64,000 nt of DNA from an uncultured Eubacteriales bacterium (GTDB taxonomy: Bacteria; Bacillota; Clostridia; TANB77; CAG-508), in NCBI GenBank assembly GCA_902492015.1, contig CABUJR010000005.1, positions 1 to 64,000 of the forward strand. Direction: 5' to 3'. This document shows positions 16,724-25,343 of this stretch, one piece after another (position 1 is the first letter of the stretch; each line of letters begins with the position of its first letter). The translations under genes and the position numbers were made by a program. Below the pieces are notes generated by a model, which was given only the letters and a program-made list of their open reading frames with translations, ran no database searches and was not told the origin of the DNA.

Positions 16724-18841
16724 TTATAAAACTCCAGAACTATTAATATATTCTACAATTCTAACAATTTCATTAGTCATTGTATCTTGATATTTTGGTT
16801 CTTCTGTTTGAAAAGTGTCTAAATCATATCCATATTTATTTAAAAATCTATAAGTTTCAATTTCTATTGCATCCATTTTACTAATATGTCTATCATCAAC
16901 AGGTAAATTTTTACCTTCTTTTTCTTCAACAATACTTTGTACTTTGCTTTCTAAAATAATGTAATTTCTTCTTAATTCTTCTGCTAGAGCTTTCAAATCT
17001 GTTACATCATCTTCTACAAGTTCATCATCTTCATTTTCATTAACAAACATTGTAATTTCTGCCATTAATTCATGAATACTATAATTATATGCTAAACTTA
17101 ATTTTTTTGATAAAGTTTTTCTAATTGCTCTTTGTCTAATCTCTATCTGTTCTATCATGAATTCGTCCAATTTGTTCTGTCCAGTAATCATTCCTATTAT
17201 TCTTCTAAAAGCACTTTTCTCTTCTATTATGTCTAAATCATCTTTTAATTTTTTTAACTCAGCTTCTCCTCTTATATCTCTAATTTTTTCTGCAATTCTT
17301 CTCTTAAGTTCATTTTCCTCTATTATAGCCATTTCATCGAAACGAGTAGCTCTACTATTTCTTACAGCTATTTTAGGATTATTAAGATAATTTATTAATG
17401 TACTTATTTCTATATTTACTTTAGATATTTTTTCTAGCTTTATTTCATTTGATTTGCTTTCACCATCTCCTAAAATAGCCTCTATTTTTAAATTAATATT
17501 TTGTAATAATTCTAGTAAAGCTTCAGCTGCTTTTTTCATATCAAAAGCATTGTTTAAAGCACTATAAGTTGCTCCCATGTTACCAGCTATTTTAGCATGA
17601 TTTTGCTGTTTTGTTATTAAGCTTTTTATATCTTCTATAAGTTTTTCACCAGCTTGAATATTTTCTAAGCTTTCTATTTTTACCCTAGTATATATATTTT
17701 CTTCGTCTTCTAAAGATTTGTTTTTCAAGTTTGATAAGACAAAATCAATAGTATTTTGATTAGCTTCTGGCTCTTTAACTTCTAAAACTTTTGTTTCTTC
17801 ATTTACATTTTCATTTTTTTCTTCAGAGTCTTCATCTATTTTTACTCTTTCAATTTCTTTATTCTGTAAATTCATATCAACAAATAAATTTTCAATTTCT
17901 CTACATTCTGCAATTAAATATACAGCTATATTTCTTTTCCACATATTTACAAATTCAATATTCTTTTTTCTAATCTCAAACATATTTGTTGATAAATTTT
18001 TAAGTTCTTCTAATTCTTTTGAAATTCTTTCAATGTCATCATAATCCTTTTCATTAATACTGTCTTCATCTATTTCTAAATCTTCATTATTATTTTCATA
18101 TTTTGCAAGTAATTGTTCTAGTTTTCTAATATTTTCAAAATTTAGAGTATTCTCTTTTTCTAGTCTGATACATTCTTCTAATCTTTGATTAATAGAGTAT
18201 GTATTAGATAATATGTAATCATATAAACCATTTCTTTCATCATCTGTTAATTTATCTAATTCTTGTTTTTCAATCTCTAAATTATATTCTTTTAATAGCT
18301 TTGAGCTTTTATCTAATTCGACTTCTTTTGATAAAGAAACATTTTTTATTTTTGTAAAAGGGGCAACTACTATTGTATTCGTTTTTTTATTATTTTCTAA
18401 TACGTCGTCTACATATATATATGGAACATCATTGCTTAATTTTATTTTCATACAAACTGGTCTATTCCAATTTGAAGCATATCTATTTTCTGCTAATTTT
18501 ATATCATCTGTAGCTATTAAAGGTTTATCTATAAAAATTTCGTTTCTTAATCTATCTATTTCTGCTAAATTAGTACCTCTAAAAACTTCTTCTTTTCTTG
18601 TTGTTTCTTTATAATATTGCTTTAGTATCAACTTATATAATAATTTTATAGTTTTTAAATTTTCTATTACATTTTCTTTATTATATGATAGAAAAACAGA
18701 TTTATTTTCTTCATTATCACTTAATAAAGCTATATCTGTTTCGCAATTACTAATAAGCATTTGGTTTATAGCTAAATAATTTTTATTTATATATTTTTTT
18801 AAAGCATCTAATTCTTCATTTGTAAAACTCAAATCTATCAT
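16724..18841 (-). CDS. Coiled-coil protein with a degenerate ADP-ribosyltransferase-like N-terminus
   Basis: A 705-residue soluble protein. Residues ~10-170 follow the ADP-ribosyltransferase exotoxin pattern: an amphipathic start ending in A-I-N-Q-M-L, then E-V-F-R-G (candidate catalytic Arg 88), and near the end I-V-V-A-P-F-T-K-I, like the strand after the catalytic E-x-E in this fold. The Ser-Thr-Ser position reads A-T-D, and no E-x-E precedes the last strand, so it is probably inactive. The remaining ~530 residues are Glu/Lys-rich predicted coiled coil. The start is the ATG after GGGGTGAT; a promoter lies just upstream. Fold call is inference. Confidence 0.7.
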   Translation of the reverse strand: MIDLSFTNEELDALKKYINKNYLAINQMLISNCETDIALLSDNEENKSVFLSYNKENVIENLKTIKLLYKLILKQYYKETTRKEEVFRGTNLAEIDRLRNEIFIDKPLIATDDIKLAENRYASNWNRPVCMKIKLSNDVPYIYVDDVLENNKKTNTIVVAPFTKIKNVSLSKEVELDKSSKLLKEYNLEIEKQELDKLTDDERNGLYDYILSNTYSINQRLEECIRLEKENTLNFENIRKLEQLLAKYENNNEDLEIDEDSINEKDYDDIERISKELEELKNLSTNMFEIRKKNIEFVNMWKRNIAVYLIAECREIENLFVDMNLQNKEIERVKIDEDSEEKNENVNEETKVLEVKEPEANQNTIDFVLSNLKNKSLEDEENIYTRVKIESLENIQAGEKLIEDIKSLITKQQNHAKIAGNMGATYSALNNAFDMKKAAEALLELLQNINLKIEAILGDGESKSNEIKLEKISKVNIEISTLINYLNNPKIAVRNSRATRFDEMAIIEENELKRRIAEKIRDIRGEAELKKLKDDLDIIEEKSAFRRIIGMITGQNKLDEFMIEQIEIRQRAIRKTLSKKLSLAYNYSIHELMAEITMFVNENEDDELVEDDVTDLKALAEELRRNYIILESKVQSIVEEKEGKNLPVDDRHISKMDAIEIETYRFLNKYGYDLDTFQTEEPKYQDTMTNEIVRIVEYINSSGVL

Positions 18842-18871
18842 CTGTATCACCCCGTATTTTTTCACAGTATA

Positions 18872-18900
18872 ATTGTATCATTTATGTTTTTTTTTAGCAA
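18872..18900 (-). promoter_or_regulatory. Promoter of the 705-residue gene
   Basis: TTGCTA (18895-18900), 17-bp spacer, TACAAT (18872-18877) with an extended TGn upstream of the -10. Located ~30 bp before the start codon. Confidence 0.65.
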
Positions 18901-18924
18901 CAATTTTATAACATTTTATAATAA

Positions 18925-18992
18925 AAAAATACACCTATTTTTTTACTATTGATACAATAATTTTTTATTGTATTTATCAAATATAGGCATAT
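18925..18992 (-). terminator. Terminator of the ftsE-ftsX-M23-ctp operon
   Basis: Downstream of the S41 protease stop, a long interrupted stem pairs TGCCTAT with ATAGGTG and TACAATAA with TTATTGTA, followed on the minus strand by a run of seven T. Confidence 0.65.
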
Positions 18993-19025
18993 TTTTTCTT
19001 TATATAAAATTCTATTTAAATAATT

Positions 19026-20252
19026 TTATTGTTGTTTTAATATTTCAATCGCTTTATTTAATTGCACATCTTCTTGTGCATCTTCTGAAAGCTCAACTTC
19101 ATAATCAGGAGAAATTCCTACTTTATTAATTTTTGTTTCATTTGGTGTAAAATATTCATTTACTGTTAATTTTAATGCACTACCATCATTTAAGAAAAAT
19201 ACATTTTGAATTACACCTTTTCCAAAAGTTTTTGTTCCAAGTGATTTAGCTCTGCCATTATCTTTTAAAGCTCCTACTAATATTTCTGATGCACTTGCAG
19301 AATATTCATTTGTTAATACAATTATATTTCCTTCTACTATTGGATCTTCCTTAGCTTTATCAACTTCTTTATTTCCTTTTGAATCTACAGTTATTAATAA
19401 AGTTTTATCTTTTTCAATCATCATATCAGCTATTTTCAAAGCTTCATCAACTAATCCACCTGTGTTATTTCTTAAGTCTAATATAAGACTTTTAGCTCCT
19501 TGATTTTTTAGACTTTGATATTTTTCTTTAAACTCATCTGAACAACCTTCATCAAAAGTTGCTAAACTCATATATCCAATATTATTCTCTAACATTTTTT
19601 CTTCAACATGATATACTTTTATTTCTTCTCTTTTTACATTCATGTCTATATATTCATTATCTCTTAATACTGTTACTTTAACTTCTGTTCCTGCTTCTCC
19701 TTTTATTTTATTTGAAACTTCATCAGAACTAACTCCTAAAACATTTTCATCATTTACTGCAGTGATAATATCTCCTGTTTGTAATCCAACACTTTCTGCA
19801 GGTGAGCCTTTTATTGGAGCAAGGACTACAACATTTCCATTATTATCTGTTGTCATATATATACCAATTCCAACATAATTCCCTAAAGCAGCTGATTGAA
19901 ATTCATCCCACTCTTCTTTAGTCATGTATTCGGAATATTCATCTCCCAGTCCATTTACATAACCTTTTATAGTTTCATCCAAAACTTTTTGCTCATCTAT
20001 TTCACCTAAAAATACTTTGTCTATTTCTTTTCTAAAGTTCTTTAAAGTGTCTGCAATCGCATCTATATTCTTATCTGAATTTTCTGAAACTTCAGATTTT
20101 TCTAAATTATTGGTTTTAAAATAATAGTATAATGTAAATTCAGAAGCTGCTACTGCAACTAACATAACTAAAATAATAGTTATAAGAGAGAATTTAATTA
20201 TTAAAGATTTTTTCTCTTTCTTAAATTCTTCATAAATTTCGTCTTTTTCCAT
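19026..20252 (-). CDS. ctpA: S41 family C-terminal processing protease
   Basis: Membrane-anchored serine protease of the Tsp/CtpA family, 408 residues. It has one N-terminal membrane segment (~17-43), a PDZ domain (~125-195, with V-G-I-G-I-Y and L-Q-T-G-D-I-I) and the peptidase domain. The Ser-Lys dyad is visible: S320 in S-A-S-A-S-E and K345 in T-F-G-K-G-V, 25 residues apart as in the E. coli enzyme. Last gene of the ftsEX-murein hydrolase operon, 26 bp after the second M23 gene. It may process cell-wall or division proteins. Confidence 0.93.
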   Translation of the reverse strand: MEKDEIYEEFKKEKKSLIIKFSLITIILVMLVAVAASEFTLYYYFKTNNLEKSEVSENSDKNIDAIADTLKNFRKEIDKVFLGEIDEQKVLDETIKGYVNGLGDEYSEYMTKEEWDEFQSAALGNYVGIGIYMTTDNNGNVVVLAPIKGSPAESVGLQTGDIITAVNDENVLGVSSDEVSNKIKGEAGTEVKVTVLRDNEYIDMNVKREEIKVYHVEEKMLENNIGYMSLATFDEGCSDEFKEKYQSLKNQGAKSLILDLRNNTGGLVDEALKIADMMIEKDKTLLITVDSKGNKEVDKAKEDPIVEGNIIVLTNEYSASASEILVGALKDNGRAKSLGTKTFGKGVIQNVFFLNDGSALKLTVNEYFTPNETKINKVGISPDYEVELSEDAQEDVQLNKAIEILKQQ

Positions 20253-20278
20253 TTATCCTCCAGCTTTCTTTAATAAAA

Positions 20279-21430
20279 TTAAGGTAAATATGCAGTAGGG
20301 TTTACACACTTTCCTCCAATACGAACTTCGAAATGCAAATGATTACCTGTTGAATTACCTGTTGTACCAACACTTCCTATTTGTTGTCCTTGTGAAACAT
20401 TTTGATTTTGAGATACTAATCTAGAGCCTGGATACATATGTGCATATAAAGTCATTGTTCCATCATGATGATCTATTACAATATATTCTCCATAACTTTT
20501 ATAATTTCCACTTGAATTTCTAAGTGCTGTAGATGTAACTACAGTTCCTGCTTTTACAGCATATATTGGGGTTCCAGAAGCACATGCAAAATCTACACCT
20601 GTATGACCTTTGTAAGCTCCATATCCGGTTGTAATATTTGACTTTGTTTTTCCAGCAAGTGGTGATATGTATCCCGCAGCACTAGGTGCAACTGGTGTTA
20701 TGTTATTTTTTGAAGCTAAAGCTGCAAGTTCTTGTTGGATTCTTCTTTTATCTTCCTCAAATTCTTCTAGTTGTTGTTCTAAAACTTTTTCTTCTTCAGA
20801 TAAAGTACTTGCAATAGCAGACTTTTGTTTTTTAGTTGCTGCTAATGTGTTTTTCTTTTCCACTATCGCTGCTTGAGAAGTTTGAATCTCAGCTTTTGCA
20901 GCTTCTAAAGAAGCTTTTTCATTTTCAATTTGTTTTTTAGTATTATCAATCTTATTTAACAATTCTTGATCAGATTCTGCTAAAATTTCTATTGTATAAT
21001 ATTTAGAAATAAAATCAGCTAATCCATCTGATGATAGAAGCATATCTAAATAAGAAGTACTACCAGATTCATATAAAGCAACTAATCTTTTATCAAGCAA
21101 ATCTTTTTGTGTAGCATATTTTTCTTCTTGTTCTTTTATATTTGCATCTTTTGTTGTAATTTCATTTGTTAAGCTATCTATTTTAGTTTGTAAATCATCA
21201 ATATCATTTTGAACTGTTGAAATTTCTGCATTAAGTTCATTTATTTGATTTAAATTTTCAGATAACTCACCTTTTACACCAGCAAGTTCAGAACTTTTTT
21301 CTTCTATTTGTGCATCTATATCTTTTAAATCAGATGTTGATACAGCATAAACTATTCCAAAACAGTTAATGCTAAGAAGTATTAATAATATGCTTATACA
21401 TATTATTCCTTTTAACCTATTAATATTCAT
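20279..21430 (-). CDS. M23 murein endopeptidase with coiled-coil domain
   Basis: Secreted peptidoglycan hydrolase of the EnvC/PcsB-like layout, 383 residues. A signal peptide (~1-29) is followed by a long coiled coil (~35-230) and a C-terminal LytM/M23 domain with the zinc ligands H and D in G-H-T-G-V-D and H-L-H-F-E. The operon with ftsE and ftsX suggests it is activated by the FtsEX complex at the septum, as known for EnvC, PcsB and CwlO-like proteins. It is the shorter of two tandem paralogues. Confidence 0.93.
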   Translation of the reverse strand: MNINRLKGIICISILLILLSINCFGIVYAVSTSDLKDIDAQIEEKSSELAGVKGELSENLNQINELNAEISTVQNDIDDLQTKIDSLTNEITTKDANIKEQEEKYATQKDLLDKRLVALYESGSTSYLDMLLSSDGLADFISKYYTIEILAESDQELLNKIDNTKKQIENEKASLEAAKAEIQTSQAAIVEKKNTLAATKKQKSAIASTLSEEEKVLEQQLEEFEEDKRRIQQELAALASKNNITPVAPSAAGYISPLAGKTKSNITTGYGAYKGHTGVDFACASGTPIYAVKAGTVVTSTALRNSSGNYKSYGEYIVIDHHDGTMTLYAHMYPGSRLVSQNQNVSQGQQIGSVGTTGNSTGNHLHFEVRIGGKCVNPTAYLP

Positions 21431-21460
21431 TTTTTCCTCCGTATTATAAATATTTTTTTG

Positions 21461-22840
21461 TTATTCTCCTTCAGTTTCGTTTTCCATGCTAGTTTCTTCT
21501 TGATTTTCATCTTTAGTTTCATTTTCTTGTAATTTTACGTCTTGTGCCACCATTTCTTCAGTATTGCTATTCTCTGTAAGTTGAGAATTATATGATGTAA
21601 TATAATCTAAAGGTTGAACATACTCACCATTTATTCTTACTTCAAAATGAGCATGTGGTCCTGTTGCATAACCTGTTGCTCCAACTTTTAAAATTGGTGT
21701 TCCTTGAAATACTGTTTGTCCAACTTCAACTAATATTTCTGAACCATGAGCATATAAAGTTGTTATTCCTCCACCATGGTCAATAATTACCATATTTCCA
21801 TAAGCTGTATTATCCCCAGCATAAGTTACTATCCCATCATTTGCAGCAATAAAATTAGCCCCCATTGGTGCTCCAATATCTACTCCTGTGTGAAGTTTGT
21901 AAACACCTGTAATTGGATGAGTTCTCATTCCAAAACTAGAAGTAATTCTAGTATAACCTGGAACTGGCCATGCCATAGAACCACCAACATAATCTTTACC
22001 AACATTAGCTATTGCCAGTAATCTAATTTCCGTTTCTATTTCTGCAATTTGATTTTGGTATTCTTCAACCATTTTTTGAAGTGCTGCTTGTTCATCAGTT
22101 AGTTCTAAAAGTTTATTATTTTTTATTACAGCCATATTAGCTAAAGAAATAGCATTTTTTTCTCTTGTTTCTCTTGAAGCAGTAAGAACATTTCTTTTTG
22201 TTTCAAGAATTTCTTTTAATTTTTTATTGTATTTTTTTTCTGCCTCAACATTTTTTAGTAATTCTTCATCTGCAGAAGTTATTTCTGATATTAAATAATA
22301 ATTAGATAAAAACTCTGTTATACTTTTAGAATTTAAGATTAAATCCAAATATGAAACACTCCCAAGTTCATACATTGCTACCAATCTTTTTTCTAGTAAT
22401 TTTTTTTGTTTTTCATATCTCTCATTTGAGCTATTTAATTCATATTCTGCTTTTTCAATATATGCAAGCAAATCTTTTTCCTGAGCTTCTAAAGTTTCTA
22501 TCTCCATTTGCTTATCCAATATTTTCTGATTAATTTCTGAAATCTCTACTACTATTGCAGATAAGTCACTTTCTATAAATTGAATTTGTTCATTTGAACT
22601 ATTTATTTGATTTTCTAATTCTGATTTTTCTAGTTGTAAATCATCTAAAGTTTTTTCTTCTTCATTTTCTGCATTTTCATTACTATTTTGACCATCATTT
22701 TCTTCATTATTAATTACTTCTTGATTTTCTATATCTCCTTGCTCTTCGTTAGAAGTAGCATTTATCGGTTTTATAATCAAACTGCAAGATAAACAAAATA
22801 TTACTAAAATTATTAAATTAATTTTAATAAATTTTCTCAT
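21461..22840 (-). CDS. M23 murein endopeptidase with coiled-coil domain, larger paralogue
   Basis: Secreted peptidoglycan hydrolase, 459 residues. Signal peptide (~1-28), an acidic Asn/Glu-rich linker (~30-65), coiled coil (~65-280), and an M23 domain with L-H-T-G-V-D and H-A-H-F-E zinc ligands. Unlike its neighbour it has an extra acidic tail of ~50 residues after the catalytic domain. It starts 10 bp after ftsX stops. Two such genes in a row after ftsX suggest divided roles, for example septal versus lateral wall. Confidence 0.93.
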   Translation of the reverse strand: MRKFIKINLIILVIFCLSCSLIIKPINATSNEEQGDIENQEVINNEENDGQNSNENAENEEEKTLDDLQLEKSELENQINSSNEQIQFIESDLSAIVVEISEINQKILDKQMEIETLEAQEKDLLAYIEKAEYELNSSNERYEKQKKLLEKRLVAMYELGSVSYLDLILNSKSITEFLSNYYLISEITSADEELLKNVEAEKKYNKKLKEILETKRNVLTASRETREKNAISLANMAVIKNNKLLELTDEQAALQKMVEEYQNQIAEIETEIRLLAIANVGKDYVGGSMAWPVPGYTRITSSFGMRTHPITGVYKLHTGVDIGAPMGANFIAANDGIVTYAGDNTAYGNMVIIDHGGGITTLYAHGSEILVEVGQTVFQGTPILKVGATGYATGPHAHFEVRINGEYVQPLDYITSYNSQLTENSNTEEMVAQDVKLQENETKDENQEETSMENETEGE

Positions 22841-22849
22841 CTATTTAAG

Positions 22850-23824
22850 CTATACCTCCAAGTATTTTTTCATTGATACTGAACTTCCTATTATACCTAC
22901 ACCTATACCTAAAATAGCATAAACTCCAGCTATTGGTTTTGCAAGATCTATAAATTGAAGTAAAGTTATCTCCATTTGTTGTAATACTGTTGAAGCTTCT
23001 ATATTTTGAATAACAACATCATATAATACACCTATAATTAATAAAGTAATTACAGCTGCTATTATTCCTATTATTACACCTTCTACTAAAAATGGCCATC
23101 TAATAAAACTGTTTGTAGCACCTACATACTTCATTATAGAAATTTCTTTTCTTCTTGCATGAACAGTTAATTTTATGGTATTAGATATAATTGTTATCGA
23201 AATTATTAAAAGAATTATGAAAATAATTCCTATTGTTATTCTAACTCCTCTTACGATTTTTATTAAAGTTGCTATAGTATTATTACTACTTTGTATATTT
23301 TTAACAAGAGTATCATGAGAAGTAGACTCTTCAATTTCTAAATCAACTTCTTCACTTTTACCTTCTGTTGCAATTCTTGCGCCAATTCTTCTTATTTCTT
23401 CTTCAATTTCTTTGTTTTTTTCAAGATCAGTCAAAGTTACAACAAAAGAAGCTGGAAATACATTATTTTCACCTTCATAACCAGCAAGTAGTTCTTGTTG
23501 CTCCTGTATTCTTTCTTTCATCTCATCTAAGGCTTGTTGTTTATTTTTATAAGTAACAGTATTTACTCCATCTAAAGCTTTTAACTCACTCTCAAATTCT
23601 TCTTTTTGTTCATCTGTAACTTCATCCCAAATGAAAACTTCCATACCTTGTTTCATTTGAACTTGTTCTAATATTGAATTTATGTTTACACCAATAGCAA
23701 AAAATATTCCAAAAAGAAACATTGTACAAATCATTGTAATAACAGAAATAGCTGTTGATTTTTTATTTTTGAAAACATTTCTAAATCCTTCTCCTACTAA
23801 ATAAGAAAAACCACTATATCTCAC
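22850..23824 (-). CDS. ftsX: Cell division protein FtsX
   Basis: Integral membrane partner of FtsE, 324 residues, starting at GTG (M-R-Y-S-G-F-S-Y-L). It has an N-terminal segment (~20-45), a large extracellular loop (~50-170) and three C-terminal segments, the FtsX/MacB layout. The GTG is chosen because the longer frame begins inside the AGGTGGG ribosome-binding site. It overlaps ftsE by 11 bp, so both are coupled. FtsEX transmits ATP hydrolysis to wall hydrolases; two candidates lie directly downstream. Confidence 0.95.
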   Translation of the reverse strand: MRYSGFSYLVGEGFRNVFKNKKSTAISVITMICTMFLFGIFFAIGVNINSILEQVQMKQGMEVFIWDEVTDEQKEEFESELKALDGVNTVTYKNKQQALDEMKERIQEQQELLAGYEGENNVFPASFVVTLTDLEKNKEIEEEIRRIGARIATEGKSEEVDLEIEESTSHDTLVKNIQSSNNTIATLIKIVRGVRITIGIIFIILLIISITIISNTIKLTVHARRKEISIMKYVGATNSFIRWPFLVEGVIIGIIAAVITLLIIGVLYDVVIQNIEASTVLQQMEITLLQFIDLAKPIAGVYAILGIGVGIIGSSVSMKKYLEV

Positions 23825-24500
23825 TATTATACCCACCTTTTTTATCGTCTCTTATAATTACACCTTTATCAATTTGAATAACTCTTTTTTTCATTTTATT
23901 TACAATATCTTTAGCATGTGTTGCCATGACTACTGTTGTTCCTCTAGCATTAATATCATTTAATAAATTCATAATATCCCAAGCTGTTTCTGGATCTAAG
24001 TTTCCTGTAGGTTCATCAGCAATAATCATTGATGGATTATTTACTAAAGCACGAGCAAGCGCAACCCTTTGTTGCTCACCACCAGAAAGTTCATTTGGAT
24101 AACATTTTGCCTTATTGCTTAATCCAACTAAAGATAAAACCATAGGAACTTGTCTTCTTATATGTTTTGGCGTAGCTTTTACAATATACATAGCAAAAGC
24201 TACATTTTCATATACAGTTTTATCTGGAAGAAGTCTGAAATCTTGGAAAACAACTCCCATACTTCTTCTTAAATATGGTACTCTTTTTGCTTTTAAAAAA
24301 GTTATATCTTTACCATTTATTATTATATTTCCTCTTGTAGCTTCTTCTTCTTTTAATATTAATTTAATTAGTGTTGATTTACCTGATCCTGAAGTTCCTA
24401 CTAAAAATGCAAATTCACCTTTATCTATGCTAAATGTAGCATTATGTACAGCTTCTGTTCCTGTATCATATAATTTAGTTACATTTTTAAATTCTATCAT
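23814..24500 (-). CDS. ftsE: Cell division ATP-binding protein FtsE
   Basis: ABC ATPase of the FtsEX complex, 228 residues. Walker A is G-T-S-G-S-G-K-S-T (35-43), the Q-loop is V-V-F-Q-D-F-R-L-L-P, the signature is L-S-G-G-E-Q-Q-R-V, and Walker B is M-I-I-A-D-E-P-T-G-N-L-D-P-E. The Q-loop and Walker B wording are typical of FtsE. It is the first gene of the operon, with its own promoter ~55 bp upstream. Confidence 0.96.
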   Translation of the reverse strand: MIEFKNVTKLYDTGTEAVHNATFSIDKGEFAFLVGTSGSGKSTLIKLILKEEEATRGNIIINGKDITFLKAKRVPYLRRSMGVVFQDFRLLPDKTVYENVAFAMYIVKATPKHIRRQVPMVLSLVGLSNKAKCYPNELSGGEQQRVALARALVNNPSMIIADEPTGNLDPETAWDIMNLLNDINARGTTVVMATHAKDIVNKMKKRVIQIDKGVIIRDDKKGGYNSEI

Positions 24501-24552
24501 TTAGATTTTTTTCCACCTTTCCAAAAAACATAACATGCTATTTTACTAATAC

Positions 24553-24581
24553 ATCATACCAATAATAGGAAAAAAAATCAA
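24553..24581 (-). promoter_or_regulatory. Promoter of the ftsEX operon
   Basis: TTGATT (24576-24581), 17-bp spacer, TATGAT (24553-24558) with an extended TGn. It lies between the terminator of the upstream gene and ftsE. Confidence 0.75.
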
Positions 24582-24704
24582 TACTAAAAATAGATATTGG
24601 GGAATTTTTAAATAAAATTTGATGCAAAAATTTTATAATTTTTAATATATGTTTTATTAATTACAATCTATACTTTATATAATATATTTATTAATTGTTT
24701 ATAA

Positions 24705-24745
24705 ATAAAAAAGATATAAGTTTTTATAACTTATATCTTTTTTCA
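24705..24745 (-). terminator. Terminator after the 195-residue gene
   Basis: An 11-bp stem (AAGATATAAGT, 24711-24721, with ACTTATATCTT, 24729-24739) is followed by U-rich sequence on the minus strand. It separates the 1679-residue gene pair from the ftsEX operon. Confidence 0.88.
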
Positions 24746-24747
24746 AC

Positions 24748-25335
24748 TTATTTCACAAACTCATAAATAACTGGCCTTTTTTGATTCTTATTATTAGAAA
24801 ATGCTACATTAAATTCTGATAATTCGTTATTTTCTCCATAATATAAATACAACACAAATTTATAATATCCATCTTCTTCGTGTGAACTTCCTGCCTTTAT
24901 TTCAGCATATTTAAATTCATCCACTTTTACATTCTTACTTTCAACCATTTTTATAAATGTTTGAAAACTTTCAATAGAATCGATTCCTGTAATGTTTAAA
25001 ATCTCATTTTTATATTCATTATAGAAATCTACACTATTAGCTTGAGCGGCATTTTCTTTTAAGAATCCTAAATAATCTACAAATTCTTTCATATTTTTAT
25101 ATAAGAAATCTCTGTCATATTCTCCCTCGTAATTATAAAGTTCATAAATTTTTCTAGGTAAAATAGTTTGCGCTTCATATTCTGCCCTAAATTCCTGAAA
25201 ATCTCTTATACTTTCTTCATATTGTTTAGTTTTTACTAATTTGTTCAAATAAAATACTAAAATTGAAATTATAATTAGGCATATTATTAATATTATAAGC
25301 AATCTTTTTTTATATTTTTTTCGTTTTCTATCCAT
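24748..25335 (-). CDS. Small membrane-anchored protein, unknown function
   Basis: Not recognised. The 195-residue product has a very basic N-terminus (eight Lys/Arg in the first 11 residues), one membrane segment (~11-30), and an extracellular domain of mixed alpha/beta character. It starts 8 bp after the 1679-residue gene and shares its terminator, so the two probably work together. The ribosome-binding site is weak, consistent with translation coupled to the gene before. Confidence 0.7.
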   Translation of the reverse strand: MDRKRKKYKKRLLIILIICLIIISILVFYLNKLVKTKQYEESIRDFQEFRAEYEAQTILPRKIYELYNYEGEYDRDFLYKNMKEFVDYLGFLKENAAQANSVDFYNEYKNEILNITGIDSIESFQTFIKMVESKNVKVDEFKYAEIKAGSSHEEDGYYKFVLYLYYGENNELSEFNVAFSNNKNQKRPVIYEFVK

Positions 25336-25343
25336 ATAAATTT

